Origin: Streptomyces diastaticus subsp. diastaticus
GTDB lineage: Bacteria; Actinomycetota; Actinomycetes; Streptomycetales; Streptomycetaceae
Direction of reading: 5' to 3'
Assembly (NCBI RefSeq): GCF_011170125.1
Contig: NZ_BLLN01000003.1
Coordinates: 1,312,501-1,376,500, forward strand
DNA length: 64,000 nucleotides
Below, in pieces: positions 1-12,092 of the stretch. The notes under the pieces were generated by a model that worked only from the letters and a program-made list of their open reading frames with translations, was not told where the DNA came from and made no database searches. How positions within the stretch are numbered: the first letter of the stretch is position 1; each line of letters opens with the position of its first letter. The position numbers and the translations under genes are program-made.

Positions 1-10
1 TTGAGAACTG

Positions 11-27
11 CACAGTGGACGCGAGCA
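11..27 (+). other. 5' arm of the 23S rRNA processing stalk
   Basis: This 17-nt segment is perfectly complementary to 3158-3174 on the far side of the 23S gene (CACAGTGGACGCGAGCA against its reverse complement). Such a stalk brackets 23S in bacterial pre-rRNA and is the usual RNase III substrate. The sequence before it resembles the 16S-23S spacer, so the 16S gene should lie just upstream of the window. Confidence 0.85.
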
Positions 28-32
28 TCTGT

Positions 33-3153
<3,121 letters not shown>

Positions 3154-3248
3154 CAGTTGCTCGCGTCCACTGTGTTGGTTCTGAAACCACGAACACCAAC
3201 CGCACACTCATCTTCTGGTGGGTTGTGGTTGCTGGTGTGTTTCGTAGT

Positions 3249-3368
3249 GTTTCGGTGGTCATAGCGTGAGGGAAACGCCCGGTTACATTCCGAACCCGGA
3301 AGCTAAGCCTTACAGCGCCGATGGTACTGCAGGGGGGACCCTGTGGGAGAGTAGGTCGCCGCCGAACT
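3249..3368 (+). rRNA. 5S ribosomal RNA
   Basis: A 120-nt 5S rRNA starting GTTTCGGTGGTCATAGCG and ending GTCGCCGCCGAACT, which are the expected terminal helix sequences. It follows the 23S gene by about 95 nt in the same transcript and is followed at once by a strong terminator, so this is the end of the rRNA operon. Confidence 0.97.
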
Positions 3369-3375
3369 CTTTGTG

Positions 3376-3421
3376 GCCTCGGGCCCGGAAAACCTGATCA
3401 AAGGTTTTCCGGGCCCGAGGC
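3376..3421 (+). terminator. rRNA operon terminator
   Basis: A perfect 20-bp stem (GCCTCGGGCCCGGAAAACCT and its complement) with a 6-nt loop GATCAA starts 8 nt after the 5S gene, followed by ATTTCT. The stem strength and position identify it as the intrinsic terminator of the rRNA operon. Confidence 0.93.
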
Positions 3422-3488
3422 ATTTCTGCGTCCAGGAGCGCTCAAGGCGACTTGTGCCCCCTCTGTGAAGGGGCGGTGGTGCGAGGGG

Positions 3489-3494
3489 TAAGGT
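3489..3494 (+). promoter_or_regulatory. Possible -10 box (TAAGGT)
   Basis: TAAGGT lies about 40 nt before the GTG start of the phosphatidyltransferase gene and downstream of the rRNA terminator. It fits the TAnnnT form used by housekeeping sigma factors in Streptomyces. I could not pick a convincing -35 box. Confidence 0.35.
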
Positions 3495-3536
3495 CAGGGG
3501 GCAACATTGGCGCGTTACACCACAGGAGGCCCCCGG

Positions 3537-4145
3537 GTGGAGGTCCAGGAGACTCGGGTCCAGACGGACCGGGTCCTCACCATCCCCAACGTCCTCAGCA
3601 TGGCCCGGCTGGTCGGCGTACCGCTGTTCCTGTGGCTCATCCTCCGGCCTGTCTTCGGCGGCCCGAACAGCGACGGCTGGGCGCTGCTGGTGCTCGCGCT
3701 GAGCGGGGTCAGTGACTACCTGGACGGCAAGCTGGCCAGACGGTGGAACCAGGTCAGCCGCCTCGGCCGGCTGCTGGACCCGGCCGCGGACCGGCTGTAC
3801 ATCCTCTCGACGCTCGTCGGACTCACCTGGCGCGAGATCCTCCCATGGTGGCTCACCGGGCTCCTCCTCGCCCGGGAACTGATGCTGCTGGTCATGGTCG
3901 GCATCCTCCGGCGCCACGGTTATCCGCCTCCCCAGGTGAACTTTCTGGGGAAGGCGGCTACCTTCAACTTGATGTACGCGTTTCCGTTGCTGCTCCTCAG
4001 TGAGGGCGGCAGCTGGCTCGCGTCGCTCGCAGCAGTTTTCGGATGGGCGTTCGCAGGATGGGGTACAACCCTCTACTGGTGGGCAGGGATTCTTTACGTG
4101 GTCCAGGTCCGCCGGCTTGTCAGAGCGGACGCCACGGCCGATTGA
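3537..4145 (+). CDS. CDP-alcohol phosphatidyltransferase family protein
   Basis: A membrane enzyme of about 202 residues that should transfer a phosphoalcohol group between a CDP-alcohol and an acceptor, as in phospholipid synthesis. The family signature is complete: D60-x2-D63-G64-x2-A67-R68-x8-G77-x3-D81-x3-D85, which binds the metals and CDP. Several hydrophobic stretches fit a multi-pass protein. The GTG start is preceded by AGGAGG 7 nt away; an upstream in-frame TTG at 3507 has no such site. It is the first gene after the rRNA operon and lies 114 nt before the nucleotidyltransferase gene on the same strand. The head-group acceptor (glycerol phosphate, inositol phosphate or other) cannot be read from the sequence. 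Confidence 0.88.
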   Translation: MEVQETRVQTDRVLTIPNVLSMARLVGVPLFLWLILRPVFGGPNSDGWALLVLALSGVSDYLDGKLARRWNQVSRLGRLLDPAADRLYILSTLVGLTWREILPWWLTGLLLARELMLLVMVGILRRHGYPPPQVNFLGKAATFNLMYAFPLLLLSEGGSWLASLAAVFGWAFAGWGTTLYWWAGILYVVQVRRLVRADATAD

Positions 4146-4259
4146 GCCCCGCCGTTGGGCGGCCGTAAGGCTGATGGTCCGCGCCACACCCAGTCGCGGA
4201 CCGGACCGGCCGGGCGCAGTCGGCAAGACCGTCGTCTCTTCAAGGAGGACGCTTCCGAC

Positions 4260-6755
4260 ATGAAGGCCGTCGTTATGGCCGGAGGCGAAGGCACGCGCCT
4301 TCGCCCCATGACCTCAAGCATGCCCAAGCCGCTCCTGCCGGTGGTCAACCGGCCGATCATGGAGCATGTGCTGAGGCTGCTCAAACGGCATGGGCTCTCC
4401 GAGACCGTGGTCACCGTGCAGTTCCTGGCGTCGCTCGTCAGGAACTACTTCGGTGACGGCGAGGAACTCGGGATGGAACTCACCTATGCCAACGAGGAGA
4501 AGCCACTCGGGACAGCCGGCAGCGTCAAGAACGCGGAGGAAGCCCTCAAGGACGACGCCTTCCTCGTCATTTCCGGCGACGCGCTCACCGATTTCGACCT
4601 CACCGACCTCATCGCCTTCCACAAGGAGAAGGGCGCCCTGGTCACGGTCTGCCTGACCCGTGTCCCCAATCCCCTGGAATTCGGCATCACCATCGTCGAC
4701 GACGACGGCAAGGTGGAACGTTTCCTGGAGAAGCCGACCTGGGGCCAGGTCTTCTCCGACACCGTGAACACGGGTATCTACGTCATGGAGCCCGAGGTCT
4801 TCGACTACGTCGAGGCCGACACCTCCGTCGACTGGTCCGGCGACGTCTTCCCGCAGCTGATGAAGGAGGGCAAGCCCGTCTACGGCTACATCGCCGAGGG
4901 CTACTGGGAGGACGTGGGAACCCACGAGAGCTATGTCAAGGCGCAGGCCGACGTCCTGGAGGGCAAGGTCGACGTCGAACTCGACGGATTCGAGATCTCG
5001 CCCGGTGTCTGGGTCGCCGAGGGCGCCGACGTCCACCCCGAAGCGGTACTGCGCGGCCCGGTCTACATCGGCGACTACGCCAAGGTCGAGGCGGGCGCCG
5101 AGATCCGCGAGGACACCGTCATCGGCTCCAACGTCGTCGTCAAGAGCGGATCGTTTCTGCACAAGACGGTCGTCCACGACAACGTCTACATCGGGCAGCA
5201 GAGCAACCTGCGTGGCTGCGTGATCGGCAAGAACACCGACGTGATGCGGGCCGCCCGGATCGAGGACGGCGCCGTCATCGGCGACGAGTGCTTCATCGGG
5301 GAAGAGTCGATCATCCAGGGCAACGTCCGGGTGTACCCCTTCAAGACCATCGAGGCCGGCGCCTTCGTCAACACCTCGGTGATCTGGGAGTCCCGCGGCC
5401 AGGCGCACCTCTTCGGGGCGCGCGGTGTCTCCGGCATCCTCAACGTGGAGATCACGCCCGAACTGGCCGTCCGCCTCGCGGGCGCCTACGCCACCACGCT
5501 CAAGAAGGGCTCGACGGTCACCACCGCGCGCGACCATTCGCGCGGTGCCCGCGCGCTGAAACGCGCGGTGATCTCGGCCCTCCAGGCCAGCGCCATCGAC
5601 GTACGGGACCTGGAGAACGTCCCCTTGCCCGTCGCCCGTCAGCAGACGGCGCGCGGCAGTGCCGGCGGCATCATGATCCGCACCACCCAGGGTGTCCCCG
5701 ACTCCGTCGACATCATGTTCTTCGACGGGCGCGGTGGTGACCTCTCCCAGGCGAGCCAGCGCAAGCTGGACAGGGTCTACGCCCGCCAGGAGTACCGGCG
5801 GGCGTTCCCCGGGGAGATCGGCGACCTGCACTTCCCGTCCAGCGTCTTCGACTCGTACACCGGGTCGCTGCTGCGCAACGTCGACACGACCGGCATCGCC
5901 GACTCCGGTCTCAAGGTCGTCGTCGACGCCTCCAACGGCAGTGCCGGGCTGGTCCTGCCCAGCCTGCTGGGGCGGCTCGGTGTCGACGCCCTCACCATCA
6001 ACCCGGGACTCGACGAGTCGCGGCCGACCGAGACCGCGGAGAGCCGCCGGGCCGGACTGGTGCGGCTCGGTGAGATGGTGGCCTCCTCGCGGGCCGCGTT
6101 CGGCGTCCGGTTCGACCCGGTCGGCGAGCGGCTCTCGCTCGTGGACGAGAAGGGCCGGATCGTGGAGGACGACCGGGCGCTGCTGGTCATGCTCGACCTG
6201 GTCGCGGCCGACCGGCGCAGCGGACGGGTGGCGCTGCCCGTCACCACCACGCGGATCGCCGAACAGGTCGCCGCCTACCACGGGACGCAGGTCGAGTGGA
6301 CGACGACCTCACCGGACGACCTCACCCGGGTCGGGCGGGACGAGGCGACGATCTTCGGCGGTGACGGACGGGGCGGCTTCATCGTCCCCGAGTTCAGCAG
6401 CGTCTTCGACGGGACCGCCGCGTTCGTCCGGCTCATCGGGCTGGTGGCGAGGACGCAGCTCACCCTCAGCCAGATCGACGCCCGCATCCCGCGTGCCCAC
6501 GTCCTCAAGCGTGACCTGGCCACCCCGTGGGCGGTCAAGGGCCTGGTGATGCGGCGGGTGGTCGAGGAGGCCGGCGACCGGTTCGTCGACACCACGGACG
6601 GGGTCCGCGTGGTCGAGGCCGACGGCCGCTGGGTGATGGTCCTGCCCGACCGGGCCGAGGCCGTCACCCACCTGTGGGCCGAAGGACCGGACGACGAGTC
6701 GGCCGAGGCGCTGCTGGACGAGTGGGCGGCCGTGGTGGACAGCGCCGGGCGCTGA
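4260..6755 (+). CDS. Sugar-1-phosphate nucleotidyltransferase fused to a phosphomannomutase-like domain
   Basis: An 831-residue fusion usually annotated as mannose-1-phosphate guanylyltransferase. Residues 1 to about 230 are a nucleotidyltransferase with the signature GGEGTRLRP at residues 8-16. A left-handed beta-helix of hexapeptide repeats follows, to about residue 380. The rest resembles phosphoglucomutase/phosphomannomutase. That last domain looks catalytically damaged: the phosphoserine loop (normally TASHNP-like) reads [10 protein letters not shown] around S427, and the metal loop (normally DGDGDR) reads DPVGER at D619. The ATG has AAGGAGGA 10 nt upstream. The first domain should make a nucleotide sugar for glycan synthesis; the mutase-like part may be regulatory or structural. 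Confidence 0.88.
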   Translation: MKAVVMAGGEGTRLRPMTSSMPKPLLPVVNRPIMEHVLRLLKRHGLSETVVTVQFLASLVRNYFGDGEELGMELTYANEEKPLGTAGSVKNAEEALKDDAFLVISGDALTDFDLTDLIAFHKEKGALVTVCLTRVPNPLEFGITIVDDDGKVERFLEKPTWGQVFSDTVNTGIYVMEPEVFDYVEADTSVDWSGDVFPQLMKEGKPVYGYIAEGYWEDVGTHESYVKAQADVLEGKVDVELDGFEISPGVWVAEGADVHPEAVLRGPVYIGDYAKVEAGAEIREDTVIGSNVVVKSGSFLHKTVVHDNVYIGQQSNLRGCVIGKNTDVMRAARIEDGAVIGDECFIGEESIIQGNVRVYPFKTIEAGAFVNTSVIWESRGQAHLFGARGVSGILNVEITPELAVRLAGAYATTLKKGSTVTTARDHSRGARALKRAVISALQASAIDVRDLENVPLPVARQQTARGSAGGIMIRTTQGVPDSVDIMFFDGRGGDLSQASQRKLDRVYARQEYRRAFPGEIGDLHFPSSVFDSYTGSLLRNVDTTGIADSGLKVVVDASNGSAGLVLPSLLGRLGVDALTINPGLDESRPTETAESRRAGLVRLGEMVASSRAAFGVRFDPVGERLSLVDEKGRIVEDDRALLVMLDLVAADRRSGRVALPVTTTRIAEQVAAYHGTQVEWTTTSPDDLTRVGRDEATIFGGDGRGGFIVPEFSSVFDGTAAFVRLIGLVARTQLTLSQIDARIPRAHVLKRDLATPWAVKGLVMRRVVEEAGDRFVDTTDGVRVVEADGRWVMVLPDRAEAVTHLWAEGPDDESAEALLDEWAAVVDSAGR

Positions 6756-6853
6756 CCGCCGGACACCCCGCCACCGGGCGGCCGCGGGCACCGCGCCCGC
6801 GGCCGCCCAAGCGCATTCGGAGGTGGGGCCCCGGCCGTGCGACGATGTGCGGC

Positions 6854-7744
6854 ATGTCGCAGCAGCCCCCCGGACGGAGCAACGTCCCGCGCCGCCCGCG
6901 CCCCGACGCCTCCATGTCGCTGCTCACCAACGTGATGGACCACAGCCTTGACGACGGCTACGCCGAGGCCGCCGCACGCCGGGCCGCCGACGGGACCGCC
7001 GGAGTCCCACGCACCCTCAAGGCGAAACTGGGGCTGGCGGCCGGACTGGTCCTCGCCGCGCTCGTCGTCACCGTGGGCGCGGCCCAGGCCCGTGAGGACG
7101 CGCCGGTCGTCGCCAAGGAGCGCGAGGAACTCATCGACCGCATCGAGAGCGGTTCGGCCGCCGCCGACGGCCTGGAGGAGGACGTCGAGACGCTCCGGTC
7201 CGAGGTGGGCAGACGCCAGCGCGAGGCGCTCCAGAAGCACGGCGGGGACCAGGGCGCGCTCGTCGGCCTGCTCTCCGGGGCCACCGCCGTCCACGGACCG
7301 GGCCTCACGCTGGTGGTGGACGACGCCAAGGGGTCCGACACCGGGGGCGGTGGGCCGCGGGAGAGCGCCGGATTCTCCGACACCGGGCGGCTGCGCGACC
7401 GCGACATGCAGCGCATCGTCAACGGGCTCTGGCAGTCGGGCGCCGAGGCCGTGTCGATCAACGGGCAGCGCCTGACCGCCCTCTCGGCGATCAGGGCCGC
7501 CGGGGACGCCATACTGGTCGACAACAAGCCGCTGGGCCCGCCGTACACGGTGCTCGCGGTGGGCGACGGGCAGCGCCTCGCCGACCGCTTCCAAGGCAGC
7601 TCGGACGGGCAGTACCTCGCAGCCCTGCGGGAGAACTTCGGCATCCGCACGAAGATCACCGCGGAGGACGAGGTCAGCCTGCCCGCCGCACCGAGCGTGA
7701 GCGTACGAATCGCGGAGCCGACCGCGGGAAAGGGCACATCTTGA
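6854..7744 (+). CDS. DUF881 membrane-anchored protein (first copy)
   Basis: About 296 residues with a cytoplasmic N-terminus, one membrane span near residues 59-78, a short coiled coil after it (about 88-115) and an extracellular DUF881 domain. It is the first of three overlapping genes DUF881-sbp-DUF881, an arrangement known from actinobacteria and Firmicutes but of poorly understood function. The ATG at 6845 is an alternative start, and neither has a close ribosome-binding site. Its stop overlaps the start of the next gene in TTGA, which suggests translational coupling. Confidence 0.82.
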   Translation: MSQQPPGRSNVPRRPRPDASMSLLTNVMDHSLDDGYAEAAARRAADGTAGVPRTLKAKLGLAAGLVLAALVVTVGAAQAREDAPVVAKEREELIDRIESGSAAADGLEEDVETLRSEVGRRQREALQKHGGDQGALVGLLSGATAVHGPGLTLVVDDAKGSDTGGGGPRESAGFSDTGRLRDRDMQRIVNGLWQSGAEAVSINGQRLTALSAIRAAGDAILVDNKPLGPPYTVLAVGDGQRLADRFQGSSDGQYLAALRENFGIRTKITAEDEVSLPAAPSVSVRIAEPTAGKGTS

Positions 7745-8073
7745 TCGCCGTACTGGGGCTCCTCGTGGGAGTCGTGGCCGGACTGCTGGTCCGGCCCGAG
7801 GTACCCGCCGTCGTCGAGCCTTATCTGCCGATCGCCGTGGTGGCGGCGCTCGACGCCGTCTTCGGCGGGCTGCGTGCCATGCTCGACGGCATCTTCGACG
7901 ACAAGGTGTTCGTCGTGTCGTTCCTGTCGAACGTCGTGGTCGCCGCTCTCATCGTCTTCCTCGGCGACCAGCTCGGGGTGGGCGCCCAGCTCTCCACCGG
8001 GGTCGTCGTGGTTCTCGGCATCCGCATCTTCTCCAACGCCGCCGCCATCCGCCGGCACGTGTTCAGGGCGTGA
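7741..8073 (+). CDS. sbp: Small basic protein Sbp family (DUF1290)
   Basis: A 110-residue protein made almost entirely of hydrophobic segments, matching the small basic protein family found beside DUF881 genes. Three membrane spans are visible, and the C-terminus is basic (RRHVFRA). The TTG start overlaps the previous stop by 4 nt, and its own stop overlaps the following GTG by 4 nt, so the three genes should be translated as a unit. Family members sit near division and envelope genes in other bacteria; the biochemical role is unknown. Confidence 0.85.
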   Translation: MIAVLGLLVGVVAGLLVRPEVPAVVEPYLPIAVVAALDAVFGGLRAMLDGIFDDKVFVVSFLSNVVVAALIVFLGDQLGVGAQLSTGVVVVLGIRIFSNAAAIRRHVFRA

Positions 8074-8945
8074 GGCCGATGCGTGACGACGAGCCCGGCG
8101 CCCGGGGTCCTGAGGCGGGGGAGGAACCCCGCCCGACGGGCCCGCCCCGGCGCCAGCCCCTGCCCGAAGCGGCTCCCGCACCCGCCCCCGAGCCCCGCCC
8201 GGAGGCCGAGCCGGCGCCGGCGGAGCTGACCGGGCGCCAGCGCCTGGTGAAGGGCCTGTGGCCGCCGCGCGTGACCCGCGCGCAGCTCACCGTGGCCCTG
8301 CTGCTCTTCGTGCTCGGCCTCGGTCTGGCCATCCAGGTGCGTTCCACCAACGACACCGGGGCGCTGCGCGGCGCCCGCCAGGACGATCTCGTCCGCATCC
8401 TCGATGAACTCGACGACCGCACCGAGCGTCTGGAAGACGAGAAGCAGCGTCTGGAGGACCAGCGGACCGAGCTGGAGAACAGCTCGGACCAGGCCGAGGA
8501 GGCGCGCCGCCAGACCGTCGAGAAGGAGCGTCAGTTGGGCATCCTCGCGGGGAACGTCGCGGCGACGGGCCCGGGCATCACCCTCACCGTCCAGGACCCC
8601 GCCGGCACCGTCCGCGCCGACATGCTCCTGGACGCCGTCCAGGAGCTGCGGGCGGCGGGCGCGGAGGCGATCCAGGTGAACGACGTGCGGGTGGTCGCGG
8701 GCACGTATCTGAGTGACGGCTCGGGCGGCGTCAACGTCGACGGGAACAAGATCACCCGTCCTTACCGTTTCAAGGTCATCGGTAATCCGCAGGATCTCGA
8801 ACCGGCCCTCAACATCCCTGGTGGGGTGGTCCAGACGCTGGAGAAGGAGCAGGCCACGGTGGTGGTGACACGTGAGGAGAAGATCGTGGTGGACGCCTTG
8901 CGACCGGCGGAGCAGCCTGACTACGCTCGGTCGTCGAACGAGTGA
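8070..8945 (+). CDS. DUF881 membrane-anchored protein (second copy)
   Basis: A 291-residue paralogue of the gene two upstream. It has a Pro/Ala/Glu-rich cytoplasmic region, a membrane span at about 72-90, a strong Glu/Arg/Gln coiled coil at about 105-150, then the DUF881 domain with the conserved GPGITLTVQD stretch also seen in the first copy (GPGLTLVVDD). The GTG start overlaps the sbp stop as GTGA. Two DUF881 proteins flanking Sbp suggest a hetero-oligomeric envelope complex; this is inference. Confidence 0.84.
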   Translation: MRPMRDDEPGARGPEAGEEPRPTGPPRRQPLPEAAPAPAPEPRPEAEPAPAELTGRQRLVKGLWPPRVTRAQLTVALLLFVLGLGLAIQVRSTNDTGALRGARQDDLVRILDELDDRTERLEDEKQRLEDQRTELENSSDQAEEARRQTVEKERQLGILAGNVAATGPGITLTVQDPAGTVRADMLLDAVQELRAAGAEAIQVNDVRVVAGTYLSDGSGGVNVDGNKITRPYRFKVIGNPQDLEPALNIPGGVVQTLEKEQATVVVTREEKIVVDALRPAEQPDYARSSNE

Positions 8946-9135
8946 GGCGCGAGTGTATGCGCCGTGTCCCGGCGGGGCATGAGGTTGCGGGGGGTCGGCG
9001 CACAGTGGAGGCGGCGCGTGGTGGAAACTGTGCGGTGGAGACGGACGCGGTGAAGGCGTCCGGATCGGCCGTCGTGTGCAATCAGGGTTCGTCCTGCCCC
9101 ACGGGCGGGTCTGTTTCGGTCAAGGGGAATCGCCC

Positions 9136-9948
9136 GTGAAGTTGTTTGCGAAGTTGTTCGGCAAGAGTGGGCGCGAGGACGGCGGCAAGGCCGCCCGGCA
9201 CCGCGCACCGAACCAGGGAGTGGAGGAGCAGGGAGAGCGTCCCCTGTTCCGTGACGAGGTGGCCGGCGGTGACAATTCGGGCGCGTCGTCCGTTGACCGC
9301 TCCGGTGCCGGCGGCATAGGTTTCGGTGAACCATCAACCTCAAGTACGGGTGGAGACTTCGGTCCCGGCCCGTACGGAACCGATGCCCCCGCAGGGCAGC
9401 CGCGGCAGGAGGGCCCGTCCATGGTGTGCAGCAGGTGCGGGCACCGCAACGCCGAGGCCGGCCGCTTCTGTTCCAACTGCGGAGCGCCCCTGACCGCCCA
9501 GGCGGCCCAGGAGCGTCCGTCGGAGACCACCTCGACGATCTCGATCTCGGGGCTGGAGGCGTACGAGGCGGAGGTGACCGGGCAGAACCCGGCGCCCACG
9601 CTCTCCCAGGAGGCCCAGGCCGCCGTGGACGCCCTCCCGGCCGGATCGGCGCTGCTGGTGGTGCGCCGCGGGCCCAACGCCGGCAGCCGGTTCCTGCTCG
9701 ACGGGGACCTCACGACGGCGGGGCGCCACCCGCAGGGTGACATCTTCCTGGACGACGTGACGGTCTCCCGCCGCCACGTCGAGTTCCGCCGCCAGGAGGA
9801 CGGGGCCTTCACCGTCGCCGACGTGGGCAGCCTCAACGGCACCTACGTCAACCGCGAGCGCATCGACGCCGTCGCGCTCGCCAACGGCGACGAGGTGCAG
9901 ATCGGCAAGTACCGGCTGGTCTTCTACGCCAGCCAGCGGGGCATCTGA
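9136..9948 (+). CDS. garA: GarA/OdhI-like FHA protein with zinc ribbon
   Basis: A 270-residue protein. A long polar N-terminus is followed by a zinc ribbon (C98-x2-C101 ... C112-x2-C115-G), then the phospho-switch motif E130-T-T-S-T134, then a C-terminal FHA domain containing SRRHVEF and GSLNGTYVNRE. The FHA part closely matches mycobacterial GarA and corynebacterial OdhI, which bind 2-oxoglutarate dehydrogenase and glutamate dehydrogenase until Ser/Thr kinases phosphorylate the ETT motif. The zinc ribbon and about 95 extra N-terminal residues are absent from GarA as I know it. The GTG has AAGGGGA nearby. The downstream genes match the order around garA in mycobacteria, which supports orthology. 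Confidence 0.87.
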   Translation: MKLFAKLFGKSGREDGGKAARHRAPNQGVEEQGERPLFRDEVAGGDNSGASSVDRSGAGGIGFGEPSTSSTGGDFGPGPYGTDAPAGQPRQEGPSMVCSRCGHRNAEAGRFCSNCGAPLTAQAAQERPSETTSTISISGLEAYEAEVTGQNPAPTLSQEAQAAVDALPAGSALLVVRRGPNAGSRFLLDGDLTTAGRHPQGDIFLDDVTVSRRHVEFRRQEDGAFTVADVGSLNGTYVNRERIDAVALANGDEVQIGKYRLVFYASQRGI

Positions 9949-9963
9949 CCGTCAGGAAGGTCT

Positions 9964-10695
9964 ATGCGTCAATCAGCGAGGGGCGGTGCCGGCAACGGCA
10001 CCGCCGCCGCCGACAGTCGGCCGGTGAGTATCGGCACGGTGCTCAGCACGCTCCGTGACGAGTTCCCCGAAGTGACCATCTCCAAGATCCGTTTCCTGGA
10101 GTCCGAGGGGCTCATCGAGCCGCAACGGACCCCCTCGGGCTACCGCAAGTTCAGCCCGCAGGACATCGAGCGGCTCGCGCAGGTGCTCCGCATGCAGCGC
10201 GACCACTACCTCCCGCTCAAGGTCATCAAGGAGCACCTGGACGCCGTCGAGCGCGGTGAGGAACACCCGCTCCCCGCCGTCGGCCGGCAGCGCGAGGCCG
10301 GGGACCCGGAGCCCGGCACCCCCACCGTCCGCCGGATCGGCCGGGCGGAGCTCCTGACCGCCGCCGGGGTCGGCGAGGAGGAACTCGCCGAGTGGGAGTC
10401 GTACGGGCTGATCGGTCCGCTGCCCGAGGGGGACTACGACGCCCAGGCGGTGCGTGTCGCCGCTCTGGTGGCCGAACTGGGCCGCTCGGGAATCGAGCCC
10501 CGGCATCTGCGGGCCATGAAGGCCGCCGCGGACCGGGAGGCATCCCTGGTCGAGCAGATCGTCGCACCCCTGCGCCTGCACCGGAATCCGCAGACCAGAG
10601 CCCATGCCCAGGAGCGCACCAGGGAACTGGCCGAGCTCACCACGAGCCTCCATTCGGTGTTCTTCCAGGCCGCCCTCGGCGTGCGTCCGTCCTGA
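9964..10695 (+). CDS. ftsR: MerR-family regulator, FtsR/Rv1828 type
   Basis: A 243-residue regulator with an N-terminal winged helix-turn-helix of MerR type (IGTVLSTLRDEFPEVTISK, then FLESEGLIEPQRTPSGYRKF) and a second helical domain at about residues 125-240. There is no cysteine-based metal pocket. It matches Rv1828 of mycobacteria, and the corynebacterial orthologue FtsR activates ftsZ. The gene follows the garA stop by 15 nt and has AGGAAGG just before its ATG, so it is probably cotranscribed with garA. The symbol is given by similarity and gene order. Confidence 0.83.
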   Translation: MRQSARGGAGNGTAAADSRPVSIGTVLSTLRDEFPEVTISKIRFLESEGLIEPQRTPSGYRKFSPQDIERLAQVLRMQRDHYLPLKVIKEHLDAVERGEEHPLPAVGRQREAGDPEPGTPTVRRIGRAELLTAAGVGEEELAEWESYGLIGPLPEGDYDAQAVRVAALVAELGRSGIEPRHLRAMKAAADREASLVEQIVAPLRLHRNPQTRAHAQERTRELAELTTSLHSVFFQAALGVRPS

Positions 10696-10746
10696 TCCGG
10701 CGTGATCCGGGGGGAGCCCGACTACCCAAACCCGCCGGGCACGTCC

Positions 10747-10752
10747 TAGGGT
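10747..10752 (+). promoter_or_regulatory. -10 box TAGGGT, likely leaderless promoter
   Basis: TAGGGT ends 6 nt before the GTG of the DUF151 gene, and no ribosome-binding site precedes that GTG. This spacing places the transcription start at or near the start codon, as in leaderless Streptomyces transcripts. Confidence 0.5.
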
Positions 10753-10758
10753 TGCTGT

Positions 10759-11235
10759 GTGAACGAGCTCGACGTCGTAGGTGTCCGGGTCGAAATGCCC
10801 TCCAACCAGCCGATCGTGCTCCTGCGCGAAGTGGGAGGCGACCGCTACCTCCCCATCTGGATCGGACCGGGTGAGGCGACCGCCATCGCGTTTGCCCAGC
10901 AGGGCATGGCCCCTGCCAGGCCGCTGACGCACGACCTCTTCAAGGACGTCCTGGAGGCCGTGGGGCAGGAGCTGACCGAAGTGCGCATCACCGACCTGCG
11001 GGAAGGCGTCTTCTACGCGGAACTGGTCTTCGCCGGCGGGGTCGAGGTGAGTGCCCGCCCGTCCGACGCCATAGCGCTCGCGCTGCGCACCGGCACGCCG
11101 ATCTACGGCAGTGACGGGGTCCTCGACGACGCGGGTATCGCCATCCCGGACGAGCAGGAGGACGAGGTCGAGAAGTTCCGCGAGTTCCTCGACCAGATCT
11201 CGCCCGAGGACTTCGGCACCAACAACAGCCAGTAG
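10759..11235 (+). CDS. DUF151 (bifunctional nuclease) family protein
   Basis: A 158-residue protein of the DUF151/bifunctional nuclease family, equivalent to Rv1829 by order and sequence. The family core is clear: QPIVLLREVGGDRYLPIWIG near the start, then a segment with HDLFKDVLEAVG, and the VSARPSDAIALALR motif. The C-terminus is acidic. It lies between the two MerR genes, as in mycobacteria. Family members have been reported to show RNase/DNase activity, but the cellular role is not settled. The start is probably leaderless. Confidence 0.87.
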   Translation: MNELDVVGVRVEMPSNQPIVLLREVGGDRYLPIWIGPGEATAIAFAQQGMAPARPLTHDLFKDVLEAVGQELTEVRITDLREGVFYAELVFAGGVEVSARPSDAIALALRTGTPIYGSDGVLDDAGIAIPDEQEDEVEKFREFLDQISPEDFGTNNSQ

Positions 11236-11398
11236 CGAGAGTCACCCCCGCCGGCCATTCGGCGCCCCTTTCCCGGAAGCGGGACACGGTAAACCACTCT
11301 TGGGGGGAATATCACCCGGCGTGGCGAGTGTGGCGATCGTTGACGCACCCCGGGTGACTGCCTACCGTCGACAAGCAGGTCAAGGACGGAGGGTCGGC

Positions 11399-12034
11399 GT
11401 GAGCATCAGCGGCGACGGTACGACGGGGGGTGCTCCGGGGCTCAGCCCCCGCGAGCGCGGTCCGTACCCGCTTCACGGCAGGTCGGCGGCACGGCAGGGG
11501 CGGCCGGTCGAGGCCGTCGCGGACGGCATGGAGAGGGCCGGGGACGACATCGGATACCGGGGGCCCACCGCCTGCGCCGCGGCCGGGATCACCTACCGCC
11601 AACTGGACTACTGGGCTCGTACGGGACTGGTCGAGCCGAGCGTGAGGCCGCCGCACGGAGGCGGTGCGCAACGGCTCTACGGCTTCTGTGACGTGGTCGT
11701 CCTCAAGATCGTCAAGCGGCTCCTGGACACCGGCGTGTCCTTGCAGAACATCCGCACCACCGTCCAGCACCTGCGTGACGGAGGTTTCCGCGACCTGGAA
11801 CGGATGACGCTGATGAGTGACGGCGCCACCGTCTACGAGTGCACCTCGCCCGACGAGGTGGTCGGCCTCCTCCAGGGCGGTCAGGGCGTCTTCGGCATCG
11901 CCGTGGGCGTGGTCTGCCAGGACGTGGAGAGTGCCCTCGCGCAGCTTCACGGCGAGCGGGTGGAGACCGGCGAGACGGTGATCCGCCACCACCCCGCCGA
12001 CGAACTCGCCCGGCGGCGCAACCGCGCGGTCTGA
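11399..12034 (+). CDS. MerR-family regulator, Rv1830 type
   Basis: About 211 residues: a disordered N-terminal 50 residues, a MerR winged helix at about 53-125 (YRGPTACAAAGITYRQLDYW, then RLYGFCDVVVLKIVKRL), and a C-terminal part with hydrophobic segments. GTG at 11399 is chosen because GGAGG lies 7 nt before it; longer in-frame extensions run back into the DUF151 gene. It matches Rv1830, the second MerR of the mycobacterial garA-gcvB neighbourhood. Targets in this organism are unknown; the adjacent garA and gcvP genes are reasonable candidates. Confidence 0.84.
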   Translation: MSISGDGTTGGAPGLSPRERGPYPLHGRSAARQGRPVEAVADGMERAGDDIGYRGPTACAAAGITYRQLDYWARTGLVEPSVRPPHGGGAQRLYGFCDVVVLKIVKRLLDTGVSLQNIRTTVQHLRDGGFRDLERMTLMSDGATVYECTSPDEVVGLLQGGQGVFGIAVGVVCQDVESALAQLHGERVETGETVIRHHPADELARRRNRAV

Positions 12035-12092
12035 ACCGCGCCCCCGAGCCGCACGGCCACCGTTGTCGGTGGCATGGGGCAGCATCGAAGAC

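Noticed and set aside
4314..6281. 655-codon frame antisense to the nucleotidyltransferase gene
   Set aside because: Composition mirrors the antisense of a high-GC coding sequence, with no motif or start site.
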